From NCBI GenBank assembly GCA_007121535.1, contig SKKK01000229.1, forward strand, positions 1 through 44,101: DNA of 44,101 nt, in the 5' to 3' direction. Of the stretch, positions 24,091 through 31,540 are shown in pieces (position 1 is the first letter of the stretch; every line of letters begins with the position of its first letter). The notes beneath the pieces are model-generated. The model was not told the origin of the DNA. It saw only the letters and a list, made by a program, of their open reading frames with translations, and searched no databases. This stretch comes from Planctomycetaceae bacterium. GTDB lineage: Bacteria > Planctomycetota > Planctomycetia > Pirellulales > Pirellulaceae. The translations under genes and the position numbers were made by a program.

Positions 24091-25227
24091 TCAGCGGAAC
24101 TGGCGTCGGAAGCGCCATGCGCCCAGTGCGAACAGGCCGGTGCCGATGGCAAGCAGGGCCAGGATGGAATCCCAGAGTTCGGCCAGGGGTGCGCCCTCCA
24201 GCAGCAGCCCGAACGAGACGTTCAGATAATGGTACATGGGCGATAAGAGCACCACCGGCTTCAGCAGCGTCGGCATCGACTCCAGGGGCGTGATCGTCCC
24301 GGCGAACAGATTCATCGGCGGCATGACCAGCAGCGACAGAAAGCCCACCTGGGCCAAGTTGCGGCTGAACGTGGCGATCAACAGCCCGATCCCGGACGCA
24401 TTGATGGCGAACACGGCGCTGAGCGCCAGATAAGCCACCACGTTGCCATGCAAGGCGACGCCCAGCAGCCCCCGCACAACGACCAGCAGCGCGAAGGTGG
24501 TTGCGGCGAGGACAATACAGGTCATTGGCAGCACCTTCGACAGCAGGATCTGCACGGGGGTCAAAGGCGAGACAAGCAACTGCTGGATCGTACCGCGCTC
24601 GCGTTCCCGCGCCATGGCGCTGGCCGGCAGGAGCATGGAAAACAGCAGGCTCATGCGGGCAATCTGCTCAAGGGCTCGGAAAGGCTTATCGCGCAGGTTC
24701 GGATTGAACCAGAATCGCTGTCGGAGTTCCACGTGCGGCACGTGCGGCCTGCCCGGCCGTGCGTCCTGCTCGTCCATAAACCGTTGTACGATCCGCTCCG
24801 CGTACGACGAACTCATGAAGGCCACGTGCGAGTTCGACGCGTCGACCAGCATCTGCACGTCGACGGTCCGGCGGTGGCGAAGGGCGTCCTGGAACCCTTC
24901 GGGAATATCGAGGACCACCATCGCATCCCCGCCGTCGAGTTGCCGGATCGCCTGCCGGTCGGCATGAACGGGGCCTTTCATCCGGAAATACGGTTCGCGG
25001 AAACCATGGAGCAGCTCGCGCGACGTGCGCGTCCGATCGTGGTCCATGGTCACCGTCGTCGCGTTTCGCAACTGGGTGCTCACCACCGTCGATGCGGCGA
25101 TAATCGAGAGCGTGAAGGCATAAATGAGAAAGAGGACCAAAACGGGATCGCGGAAGAACTGCAAGAATTCCTTGCGCGAGAGCATGGCCAACTGCCGCAG
25201 GTATTCGCCGGTTTCTCGGAACGACAT
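24091..25227 (-). CDS. ABC-2 type exporter permease, second subunit
   Basis: A 378-residue membrane protein beginning MSFRETGEYLRQLAMLSRKE. It has one membrane segment near residues 28-50 (PVLVLFLIYAFTLSIIAAST), a long extracytoplasmic loop to about 165, and about five membrane segments after RMSLLFSMLLPASAMARERE, the ABC-2 permease plan of YhhJ/DrrB. The E-R-G-T motif before the second membrane block is typical. It is the last gene of the exporter operon, 27 bp after the first permease, and should form the channel with it. Confidence 0.85.
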   Translation of the reverse strand: MSFRETGEYLRQLAMLSRKEFLQFFRDPVLVLFLIYAFTLSIIAASTVVSTQLRNATTVTMDHDRTRTSRELLHGFREPYFRMKGPVHADRQAIRQLDGGDAMVVLDIPEGFQDALRHRRTVDVQMLVDASNSHVAFMSSSYAERIVQRFMDEQDARPGRPHVPHVELRQRFWFNPNLRDKPFRALEQIARMSLLFSMLLPASAMARERERGTIQQLLVSPLTPVQILLSKVLPMTCIVLAATTFALLVVVRGLLGVALHGNVVAYLALSAVFAINASGIGLLIATFSRNLAQVGFLSLLVMPPMNLFAGTITPLESMPTLLKPVVLLSPMYHYLNVSFGLLLEGAPLAELWDSILALLAIGTGLFALGAWRFRRQFR

Positions 25228-25254
25228 CGCGAAGCTCCTTGGGGTGGATAGGGC

Positions 25255-26409
25255 CTATCGTTTCGGTCGTTTGGTGAATTGCCACCATCCGATGGACAGC
25301 AGGATGGCCGCGTAGACGCCCAGCGTGGCCGTCTCGCGCCAGACGGATTCAAAGCCCAGCCCCTTCAAAAACGACGCCTGGGCGATGATGTTGAAGTAGG
25401 TGGCCGGCAGCAGCCTCGCTTGGAACTGGCCCGCCGCGCCCAGGGAATCCAAGGGCGTGAACACGCCGGAGAAAAGGACTGCCGGCACCAGCGTCAGGAC
25501 GATCATCACCAGAATGGCCGCGATCTGCGACCGGACCAGCAGCGACACAATCAACCCCAGCGCCGTCGTGCAGAGGCAGAACAGGACCAGGGCTGCCAGG
25601 AATGCCAGCGGACTGCCTCGGAAGGGCACGTCGTGCACGACCACAACGATGGCCCAAAGCAGCAATCCGTTCATGACGGCCAGGATCCAGTACGGGATCG
25701 CCTTGCCCGCCAGGAACTCGGCGGGCGTCAAGTTCGACGCGTACACGTTGTCGATCGCTCCGCTCTCCTTCTCTCGCACGATGCTGACGGCGGTCAGCAG
25801 CGGCAGGGTGAACATCAGGATGATCATCATCAGGCCTGGGACGATCCCCCACCGGCTGTTCAGCGGCTCGTTGTAGAAGAACCTGGCCTGCAATTGGACC
25901 GGCGTCAGGCGGCCCTCCGCCGCCGGCCGCGAGAGTCCCTCGCGCCTCGCAATGTGTGCGGCGGCCAATTGATGGGAAAAGGCGGCGGTGGTGGCCTGGA
26001 CGTACCCGCCGACGGTCTCCGCCGGCTGGACAACCGTTCCACTGACGACCGACTGGACGGCAACCGTGCGGCCGTGCCGCAGGTCGCTTTGGAAGCGAGG
26101 GGGGATGACCACGACCACCCGCACCCGCTCTCCTGAAATCAGCGAATCGATCTGCCCCTCGCGCTGCAAGTAGCCTCGGAAGTCGAAATACCGGGAGCCG
26201 ATGAACTTGTGCGCGTACTCCCGGCTGAGCGGGGTGCGATCGTGGTCCAGGATGGCAATCGGGATGTCCTCCATGTCGGTCGTCAGACCGTACCCCAGCG
26301 TGAGCATCAGCGTGGCGGGAACGACCAGTGCCAGCACGAAGAACAATCGGTCGCGCAGGATTTCGCGCGACTCCTTACGTGCCAAGGTGGCGATGCGCTG
26401 AAGTTTCAT
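25255..26409 (-). CDS. ABC-2 type exporter permease, first subunit
   Basis: A 384-residue permease with start MKLQRIATLARKESREILRD at 26409. Topology matches the second subunit: one N-terminal membrane segment (FVLALVVPATLMLTLGYGL), an extracytoplasmic region, then about five segments from PGLMMIILMFTLPLLTAVS, with REKESGAIDNV at the ABC-2 conserved site. The two permeases are diverged paralogues and probably form a heterodimer. The start is 14 bp downstream of the ATPase stop. Confidence 0.85.
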   Translation of the reverse strand: MKLQRIATLARKESREILRDRLFFVLALVVPATLMLTLGYGLTTDMEDIPIAILDHDRTPLSREYAHKFIGSRYFDFRGYLQREGQIDSLISGERVRVVVVIPPRFQSDLRHGRTVAVQSVVSGTVVQPAETVGGYVQATTAAFSHQLAAAHIARREGLSRPAAEGRLTPVQLQARFFYNEPLNSRWGIVPGLMMIILMFTLPLLTAVSIVREKESGAIDNVYASNLTPAEFLAGKAIPYWILAVMNGLLLWAIVVVVHDVPFRGSPLAFLAALVLFCLCTTALGLIVSLLVRSQIAAILVMIVLTLVPAVLFSGVFTPLDSLGAAGQFQARLLPATYFNIIAQASFLKGLGFESVWRETATLGVYAAILLSIGWWQFTKRPKR

Positions 26410-26423
26410 GGTATGGCGGCTCC

Positions 26424-28646
26424 TCACTCGGGGTCGTCCGTCGTTGCATCGTTGTTGGATTCGGTTAGCACCGTTCGAGAAATAACTGTCCGATGTTCCC
26501 TCGCCCATCGTGGGAGAGGGCAGGGTGAGGGGGCAGAAGGTGCGTCAGTTATTTCTCGAATGGTGCTCACGTGATGGACGAAGACATCCTGCACCGTCAC
26601 TTCGCCTTGGCCCGTCCCCGTCACGCGGATCCCTGCCTCGTCCAGCGCCTGGCGGATCCGCTTTTCATCGTGCTGTTGATCGCGCGACAGCAGCCGTACA
26701 TTTCGACCTTGCAGGACCACGTCGTCGAAGCCTGCCTCGCGCACGATGTCCAGCGCGTGCAACGGCTCGTCCGTTTCGACCAGCAACGGAGTGCCGGCTT
26801 CGTTCACCACGTCTTTCCGCAGTTGTTCGGGCGTTCCCATGGCGATCAGGGCGCCGTTGTGCATCAGGCCAAGGTGGTCGCAGTGTTCGGCCTCGCTCAT
26901 GAAGTGCGTCGTGACCAGGATGGCGACTTGCCACTGGCGCGCCAGCCTGACCAGAATCTCCCAGAACTGGCGGCGGCCCACGGGATCGACGCCCGAGGTG
27001 GGTTCGTCCAGGAACACGACCTGGGGTCGATGCACCAGCGCGCAGCCCAGGGCCATCCGCTGGCGAGCGCCCATCGGTACGTCGTTGGTGCGTTTATTTG
27101 CCATGCCGGTCAAGCGGGCCAACTGCAAGACCCAGCGGCAGCGTTGGCGGAGTTCTCGCCGCGGTACCCGGTAGACGCTGGCGTACAGCGCTACGTTCTC
27201 CAGGACGCTCAAATCGGGATAAAGCGAAAAGGTCTGGGCCATATAGCCGATTCGCTGCTTGACGTGCAGCGGGACGCCGTGGATATCGGCTCCCGCCACT
27301 CGCCCGGTGCCCCCGGAGGGCGGTACCAGGCCGGTCAGCATCTTGATCACCGTCGTTTTGCCCGCCCCGTTTGGCCCGAGCAGACCGAAGATCTGGCCGG
27401 GAGCAATGGTAAAGGTAACGTCGTCGACCGCTCGAAAGTCCCCGAACTGGCGAATCAAGCCGTTTGCTTCGACCGCCACTTCTTCGTCCACCTGCCCTTT
27501 CGGCCGTTCTTTTTCGCCAATCAGTTCGGCCAGGTCCGTCGCCGCTTCCGGTTCCGTCGGCCGCTGTGGAAAGACCGTGCGCAGCAGCCGAGCCGCCCAG
27601 TGGTTGTTTCGCTCGTCCTGCGGCCCGTCCTGTTCGCCGTCCTGTTCGGCGTCCCCGCGTTTCGAACGCCCGCACATCAGCGTTACCATCGCGTCTTCCA
27701 AGTCGGTGGGCAGGGTTCGAGTCTGCTGAACGTCCATGCCTTCCAGCGTTTTCTCCACCTGCCGCCGGGCATCCGCCGTATCGTCGCCCGGTGCCAGTAC
27801 GTGCACTTCGGACCCCATAATCTGGACGTGCGAGAACTGCTTTTTCAACCGGTTCAAGGCAGCCAGTTGCTCGCCCGTGCGGACGCCCACCTTGGTTTCG
27901 CGGACCTCCGAGATCACGTCCTCCCGGTTGCCGTGCCGCAAGATCGTGCCGTCCACCATCAGCGCCAGGCGGGCGAAGTAGGATGCCTCGTCCATGTAGG
28001 CGGTCGAAACCAGGGTGGTCATCGACCGTTCGGCGACCAATTGCGTGAGGATCGACCAGAAATCGCGGCGCGACAACGGATCGACTCCCGTGGTCGGCTC
28101 GTCCAGCACCAGCAGCTCGGGATAATGGATCAGGATGCAGATCAGCGCGAGCTTCTGCTTCATGCCGCCGGAGAGGTTCTTGACGGTTCGGTGGATGACC
28201 GAGGTCAACCGCGTCACCTCCAGCAGCCGCTGCTTGCGTGGTTTCAGCTCGTCGCGCGGAAGGGACCGCAGATTGGCAAAGTAGTCGATGTTTTCCTCGA
28301 CCGATAACTCGCGATAGAGGTTATTGCCCAAGCCTTGAGGCATCCATCCCAGCCGGCTCTTCACGGCTTCGGCGGATCGATCGGAATCGATGGTGGTCCC
28401 CATCACGCGGATCTGTCCGCCGTCGTGTCGCAGCACTCCGGCAACGCAGCGCAGCAGGCTGCTCTTGCCGGCCCCGTCCGGCCCGACCAGCCCCAGGATT
28501 TGCCCACGCGGCACGTCCAGATCGACGCCCCCCACGGCGCGTTCCTTCCCGTACCGTTTCTCGAGCCCGCGGACCTGAACTGCGGCCTCTTCCTGCCTGT
28601 CGCCGTTGCTTCCGGAGTGGTCCTCTACCACTGCGGCGCCCTCCAC
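26424..28646 (-). CDS. Fused double ABC-transporter ATPase, RbbA/YhiH-like
   Basis: About 740 residues with two nucleotide-binding domains. First: GLVGPDGAGKSSLL (Walker A), LSGGMKQKLALI (signature), LLVLDEPTTGVD (Walker B). Second: GLLGPNGAGKTTVI, then MGARQRMALGCAL where LSGGQ is expected, and VFLDEPTSGVD; a degenerate second signature is also seen in RbbA. The GTG at 28646 is chosen because AGGAGG is 7 nt upstream; a TTG at 28664 is an alternative. It overlaps the adaptor gene. The last ~45 residues (from about STIREITDAPSAPS) are encoded by the palindromic element at 26467, so the tail is of mobile origin. Confidence 0.85.
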   Translation of the reverse strand: MEGAAVVEDHSGSNGDRQEEAAVQVRGLEKRYGKERAVGGVDLDVPRGQILGLVGPDGAGKSSLLRCVAGVLRHDGGQIRVMGTTIDSDRSAEAVKSRLGWMPQGLGNNLYRELSVEENIDYFANLRSLPRDELKPRKQRLLEVTRLTSVIHRTVKNLSGGMKQKLALICILIHYPELLVLDEPTTGVDPLSRRDFWSILTQLVAERSMTTLVSTAYMDEASYFARLALMVDGTILRHGNREDVISEVRETKVGVRTGEQLAALNRLKKQFSHVQIMGSEVHVLAPGDDTADARRQVEKTLEGMDVQQTRTLPTDLEDAMVTLMCGRSKRGDAEQDGEQDGPQDERNNHWAARLLRTVFPQRPTEPEAATDLAELIGEKERPKGQVDEEVAVEANGLIRQFGDFRAVDDVTFTIAPGQIFGLLGPNGAGKTTVIKMLTGLVPPSGGTGRVAGADIHGVPLHVKQRIGYMAQTFSLYPDLSVLENVALYASVYRVPRRELRQRCRWVLQLARLTGMANKRTNDVPMGARQRMALGCALVHRPQVVFLDEPTSGVDPVGRRQFWEILVRLARQWQVAILVTTHFMSEAEHCDHLGLMHNGALIAMGTPEQLRKDVVNEAGTPLLVETDEPLHALDIVREAGFDDVVLQGRNVRLLSRDQQHDEKRIRQALDEAGIRVTGTGQGEVTVQDVFVHHVSTIREITDAPSAPSPCPLPRWAREHRTVISRTVLTESNNDATTDDPE
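26467..26567. mobile_element. AGCACCGTTCG-family palindromic element inside ABC ATPase gene
   Basis: 101 bp bounded by AGCACCGTTCGAGAAATAAC and its near-perfect complement (GTTATTTCTCGAATGGTGCT). The core TCCGATGTTCCCTCGCCC...GGGAGAGGGCAGGG is shared with 39585, 16472 and the nested element at 19786. It lies in frame in the 3' end of the ATPase gene and reading continues to a stop beyond it. Confidence 0.85.
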
Positions 28647-29812
28647 TCGACGTCCTCCTTCCAACGAATGACGGCGTCGGCGGGCAAGCCGGGCATCAGG
28701 CGGTGCTCCGGATTCTCCTCGACGTACAGTTCCACCGCGAAGACCATCTTCACTCGTTGCTCGGGGGTTTGCACTTCCCGCGGCGTGAACTCGGCGCGCG
28801 ACGCGATGTGGCCGACCGTGGCCGGGTAGGGCTCGTCGGGAAACGCGTCGGTATAGATCCGGGCGGGCGCCCCCAAATAGAGCTTACCCACGTGTTGCTG
28901 GGGAATATAGGCTCGAAGATACAGACGGTCGAGATCGACCATGTCGTACAGCGGCGTCCCGGCGACGATGACTTCGCCGGGTTCGGAAATGCGAGTGACG
29001 ATGGTTCCGTCGGCGGGAGCGACGACCGTCAGGTCTTCGAGCACGCTGCGCGCCTCGTCCAGCATCGCCTCGGCTTCCGCCCGGCGCGCGCGGCTTTCGT
29101 CGACCGCGGCCGCCGCCCGGGACACCTCCGCCCGAAGCCGTTGAACGTCGGCCTCCTGGGCGGTGATCCGGTTGGCTCCCAGCCGAGCGTCGGCCGCGCG
29201 CTGCTCGGCGCTGCGCACGGCGGCCTGGGCCGTCAGCACTTCGTTGTGCGACTCGATCCAGGCCAATTCCGCGTCGTCGCGGTCTTCGTCGGTCACGGCG
29301 TCGCGCTGGTGCAAATTCGCAATCCGTTCGAAGTCGCGGCGACTCTTCTGTTCACTGGCCTCTGCGGTCGAGTATTCAGCGCGCGCGCGTTCCAACTCGG
29401 CATCGGCCATCTCGACTTGCAGCGGCACTTCCTGACGCAGCACGTCCAGCGACTTTTCGCCGGCGTCCAGTGTGGCATCCCCCACGGCGTGCTCTGCTTC
29501 CGCTCGGCGGACGGTCGCGTCGGCGGCAGCGAGTGCCTTTTCGGCCTGAGCGACCCGTGCGCGAACGGCCCGATCGTCCAGATGCGCCAGGACTTGATCG
29601 GCCTCGACAAGATCACCCTCTCGGGCCGTCAATTCGACGATCCGGCCCGACACGTCGGCGGCGATGGTGATCTGGTCCCCCTCGATCCGCCCGCTCGCCT
29701 GGATCAACCCTTCCGGCAATTCGTCCTCGTGGCCCCAGAGCCAATAGATTGCGCCACCGAGGGCGGCGAGAATCGTCAGGCCAATAGCGAACGCTTTCAT
29801 AGCACGGATCAC
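28625..29812 (-). CDS. HlyD-type membrane fusion protein of ABC exporter
   Basis: About 395 residues. A membrane anchor (KAFAIGLTILAALGGAIYWL) leads into a lipoyl-like region (QASGRIEGDQITIAADVSGR), a long coiled coil (about 85-215, rich in A/E/R) and the second lipoyl half with VVAPADGTIVTRISEPGEVI. This is the periplasmic adaptor that links an inner-membrane exporter to an outer-membrane channel; E. coli YhiI is the analogue. GTG at 29812 overlaps the lipoprotein stop (GTGA) and is used here; ATG at 29800 (MKAF) is equally plausible. No TolC-like gene lies nearby. Confidence 0.85.
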   Translation of the reverse strand: MIRAMKAFAIGLTILAALGGAIYWLWGHEDELPEGLIQASGRIEGDQITIAADVSGRIVELTAREGDLVEADQVLAHLDDRAVRARVAQAEKALAAADATVRRAEAEHAVGDATLDAGEKSLDVLRQEVPLQVEMADAELERARAEYSTAEASEQKSRRDFERIANLHQRDAVTDEDRDDAELAWIESHNEVLTAQAAVRSAEQRAADARLGANRITAQEADVQRLRAEVSRAAAAVDESRARRAEAEAMLDEARSVLEDLTVVAPADGTIVTRISEPGEVIVAGTPLYDMVDLDRLYLRAYIPQQHVGKLYLGAPARIYTDAFPDEPYPATVGHIASRAEFTPREVQTPEQRVKMVFAVELYVEENPEHRLMPGLPADAVIRWKEDVEWRAPQW

Positions 29813-30006
29813 GGCGAGCCAGCCTCGTCGCCCTCCTCCTGAAATTCGTCCGGCTCGGGCTCCTCCAGCTCCTCGGGCAGCGGCTCGAACAACGTTTCGG
29901 CCGGGGTCGCATCCTCAGGCTGCCGAATCACGGGCCGTTCCGGCCCACAGCCGACGGTGAAGCCAAAGACCACCGCCAACACGAACATTAGTGTCCATCG
30001 CCACAT
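29809..30006 (-). CDS. Small lipoprotein leading ABC exporter operon
   Basis: A 65-residue protein: signal segment MWRWTLMFVLAVVFGFTVGC with cysteine 20 as likely lipidation site, then an acidic tail (EELEEPEPDEFQEEGDE). GAAAGGAGC sits 7 nt before the ATG. It is the first gene of the operon, and its stop overlaps the adaptor start. Function unknown. A diverged second copy lies at 38566 in the other orientation, with the same upstream region. Confidence 0.75.
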   Translation of the reverse strand: MWRWTLMFVLAVVFGFTVGCGPERPVIRQPEDATPAETLFEPLPEELEEPEPDEFQEEGDEAGSP

Positions 30007-30337
30007 CACATGCTCCTTTCGTTGCGTCAGCATGACGGTTTCCATGTACCTACCACTACGCTGCAATTGTCGTGCCTTCGCGGCAACTCGGGGGAATTCG
30101 CCCAGTCGCAGAAACCGCAAAGACGGGTCTGGCGCCGTTCCAAGTGCGCGCGCAACTGCGTCAAATTGGCGCCGAAGTCCGACACCCTGTCGCGGGCCGA
30201 TTGCTTTCGACCTGCGCCATCTCGCCGGACGTGACGCGAGTGCTGAGAGTTTTGGAACACCGCGCTGGTCGCCTCCTCCGGATCTCCATCGACCGGTGTC
30301 AGATTCTGGCACGGATGTTGCTAGGTCCTTCATGTGC
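30007..30337 (-). promoter_or_regulatory. Leader region of ABC exporter operon
   Basis: Upstream DNA of the lipoprotein gene. The portion up to about 30112 (with CTACCACTACGCTGCAATTG and CCTTCGCGGCAACTCGG on the plus strand) is conserved in the duplicate at 38455, and is therefore likely to include the promoter; I cannot place -35/-10 boxes with confidence. Confidence 0.4.
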
Positions 30338-30395
30338 TAAGCACCCGACCAGGTATTTCTCGGTGGAATCAGCGAAAACGGGGCCGGGAGCCGTT
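30338..30395. repeat. TAAGCACCCGGCCAGG-family MITE remnant
   Basis: Left end TAAGCACCCGACCAGGTATT then GGGGCCGGGAGCCGTTTTCG-like interior. The right end is not recognisable; the small gene at 30442 follows. Confidence 0.65.
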
Positions 30396-30441
30396 TCGGA
30401 GAAGCCGAAAACGGGTTTGCCGCAATCAGAAGGAACCGGTC

Positions 30442-30660
30442 ATGGACAAGCATCCCATCCATCAGCCCCTCATACCGACGAGGGAACAGATTCGACGATC
30501 GTGCGAAAAGATCCAGCGTTCGTGGAGTGAGCGTCAACGCCGCGAACGCGAGGTCACCAGGTATCGAGAGCTGGAAGTGCCTTGCTACTCGGTGTCGAGC
30601 CTAGCCGTGGACGTGCCTAGTCTTGAGGACGAGAGAGGAGCCACCAAGTCGTGGCATTGA
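30442..30660 (+). CDS. Small hypothetical protein
   Basis: A 72-residue basic protein (MDKHPIHQPLIPTREQIRRS) with AGAAGGA about 8 nt before the ATG. It has a charged helix (QRSWSERQRREREVTRYREL). No family recognised. Confidence 0.5.
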   Translation: MDKHPIHQPLIPTREQIRRSCEKIQRSWSERQRREREVTRYRELEVPCYSVSSLAVDVPSLEDERGATKSWH

Positions 30661-30694
30661 TGAAACAGGTACACACGAAAGGGGAGGGCGGACC

Positions 30695-30937
30695 ATGAAT
30701 ACCTACCAACGCTCTCTGGATATCGTCGTCAAACGGATCATGAAAGAGGACGCCCAAGGTCGGCGTGAACCGGATCCTCGGTTGCTTCGGGCCTTAAAGC
30801 GCCTCATCCGGATGTCGCCAACCAAAGCGGAGTCCGCGGCGGGTTGCTTGCGGCAAGACGACGTAAAAGGAGTTTCCAGGGAGCGGCGGCAATCGCCTTC
30901 CACCACCATTGCAACCACCCGGTCACGAGTTTCTTGA
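30695..30937 (+). CDS. Small hypothetical protein
   Basis: An 80-residue protein (MNTYQRSLDIVVKRIMKEDA) with GGGGAGG 8 nt upstream. The first 50 residues look natural; the rest is Ser/Thr/Arg-rich. Its stop overlaps the ATG of the DUF502 gene (TGATG), suggesting coupling. Function unknown. Confidence 0.5.
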   Translation: MNTYQRSLDIVVKRIMKEDAQGRREPDPRLLRALKRLIRMSPTKAESAAGCLRQDDVKGVSRERRQSPSTTIATTRSRVS

Positions 30938-31432
30938 TGATGCTGAGATTGCTTACGCGCACCTTTTTCAAAGGCTTGGTGGTCGTGCTGCCTTTCGTCG
31001 CGGGTCGGTTTGCTGATGTATCCCTGGGTCACACGCAAGCTGCTCGACAGCTTCGACGAGCTCCTGCGCCGGATCCCGCTGTTCGGTGCGATCTACAGTC
31101 CCGTACGGGATCTGATGGACGTTCTGGACGGCGAGGTCGAGCGGAAGCTGGATCAGGTCGTGCTCATCAAAATCCCGAATACGGACGTCGAGACGTTGGG
31201 CTTCATCACCCGCGACGACTTGAGCGACCTGCCGGACGGCTTTTCGAAGGAGGGGCACGTGGTCGTCTATGTGCAGTGGAGTTACCAGATCGGTGGCTAC
31301 TGCTTCGTGGTGCCTCGCGAATCGGCTCAGCCAGTGAACATGACGATTCAACAAGGCATGCGTTGGGCGTTGACAGCGGGCATTTCAGCGCCGAAGAATG
31401 CCGGGCCGCTAACAGAAACATCAAATAAGTAG
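30937..31432 (+). pseudogene. DUF502 family membrane protein, frameshifted
   Basis: Starts MMLRLLTRTFFKGLVVVLPF, the first membrane segment of DUF502 proteins, then shifts frame near 31005; the other frame continues LLDSFDELLRRIPLFGAIYS and later YVQWSYQIGGYCFVVPRE. The part between the two membrane segments is missing, so there is a deletion as well as a frameshift. A 140-residue product starting at 31010 could still be made. Confidence 0.7.
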
Positions 31433-31443
31433 AGGTTGCGGCG

Positions 31444-31514
31444 AAAAAGGGACAGGTCCAATTGGTGCCCGGCATCTCGGGGCATTTCCGGGAAATTGGA
31501 CCTGTCCCCTTTTT
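31444..31514. repeat. Strong palindrome between DUF502 and activase genes
   Basis: Arms AAAAAGGGACAGGTCCAATT and AATTGGACCTGTCCCCTTTTT form a ~20-bp stem with a ~30-bp loop. With its T run it could terminate transcription from the left; it also ends 26 nt before the activase start, leaving little space for a promoter. This type of AAAAAGGGACAGGTCC palindrome looks like a dispersed repeat. Confidence 0.75.
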
Positions 31515-31540
31515 GCACTTTCAGCAAGGGAGCCTACGAT

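Noticed and set aside
26571-28307. 578-residue plus-strand frame opposite the ABC ATPase
   Set aside because: Composition typical of an antisense high-GC frame; the minus-strand frame has all ABC motifs.
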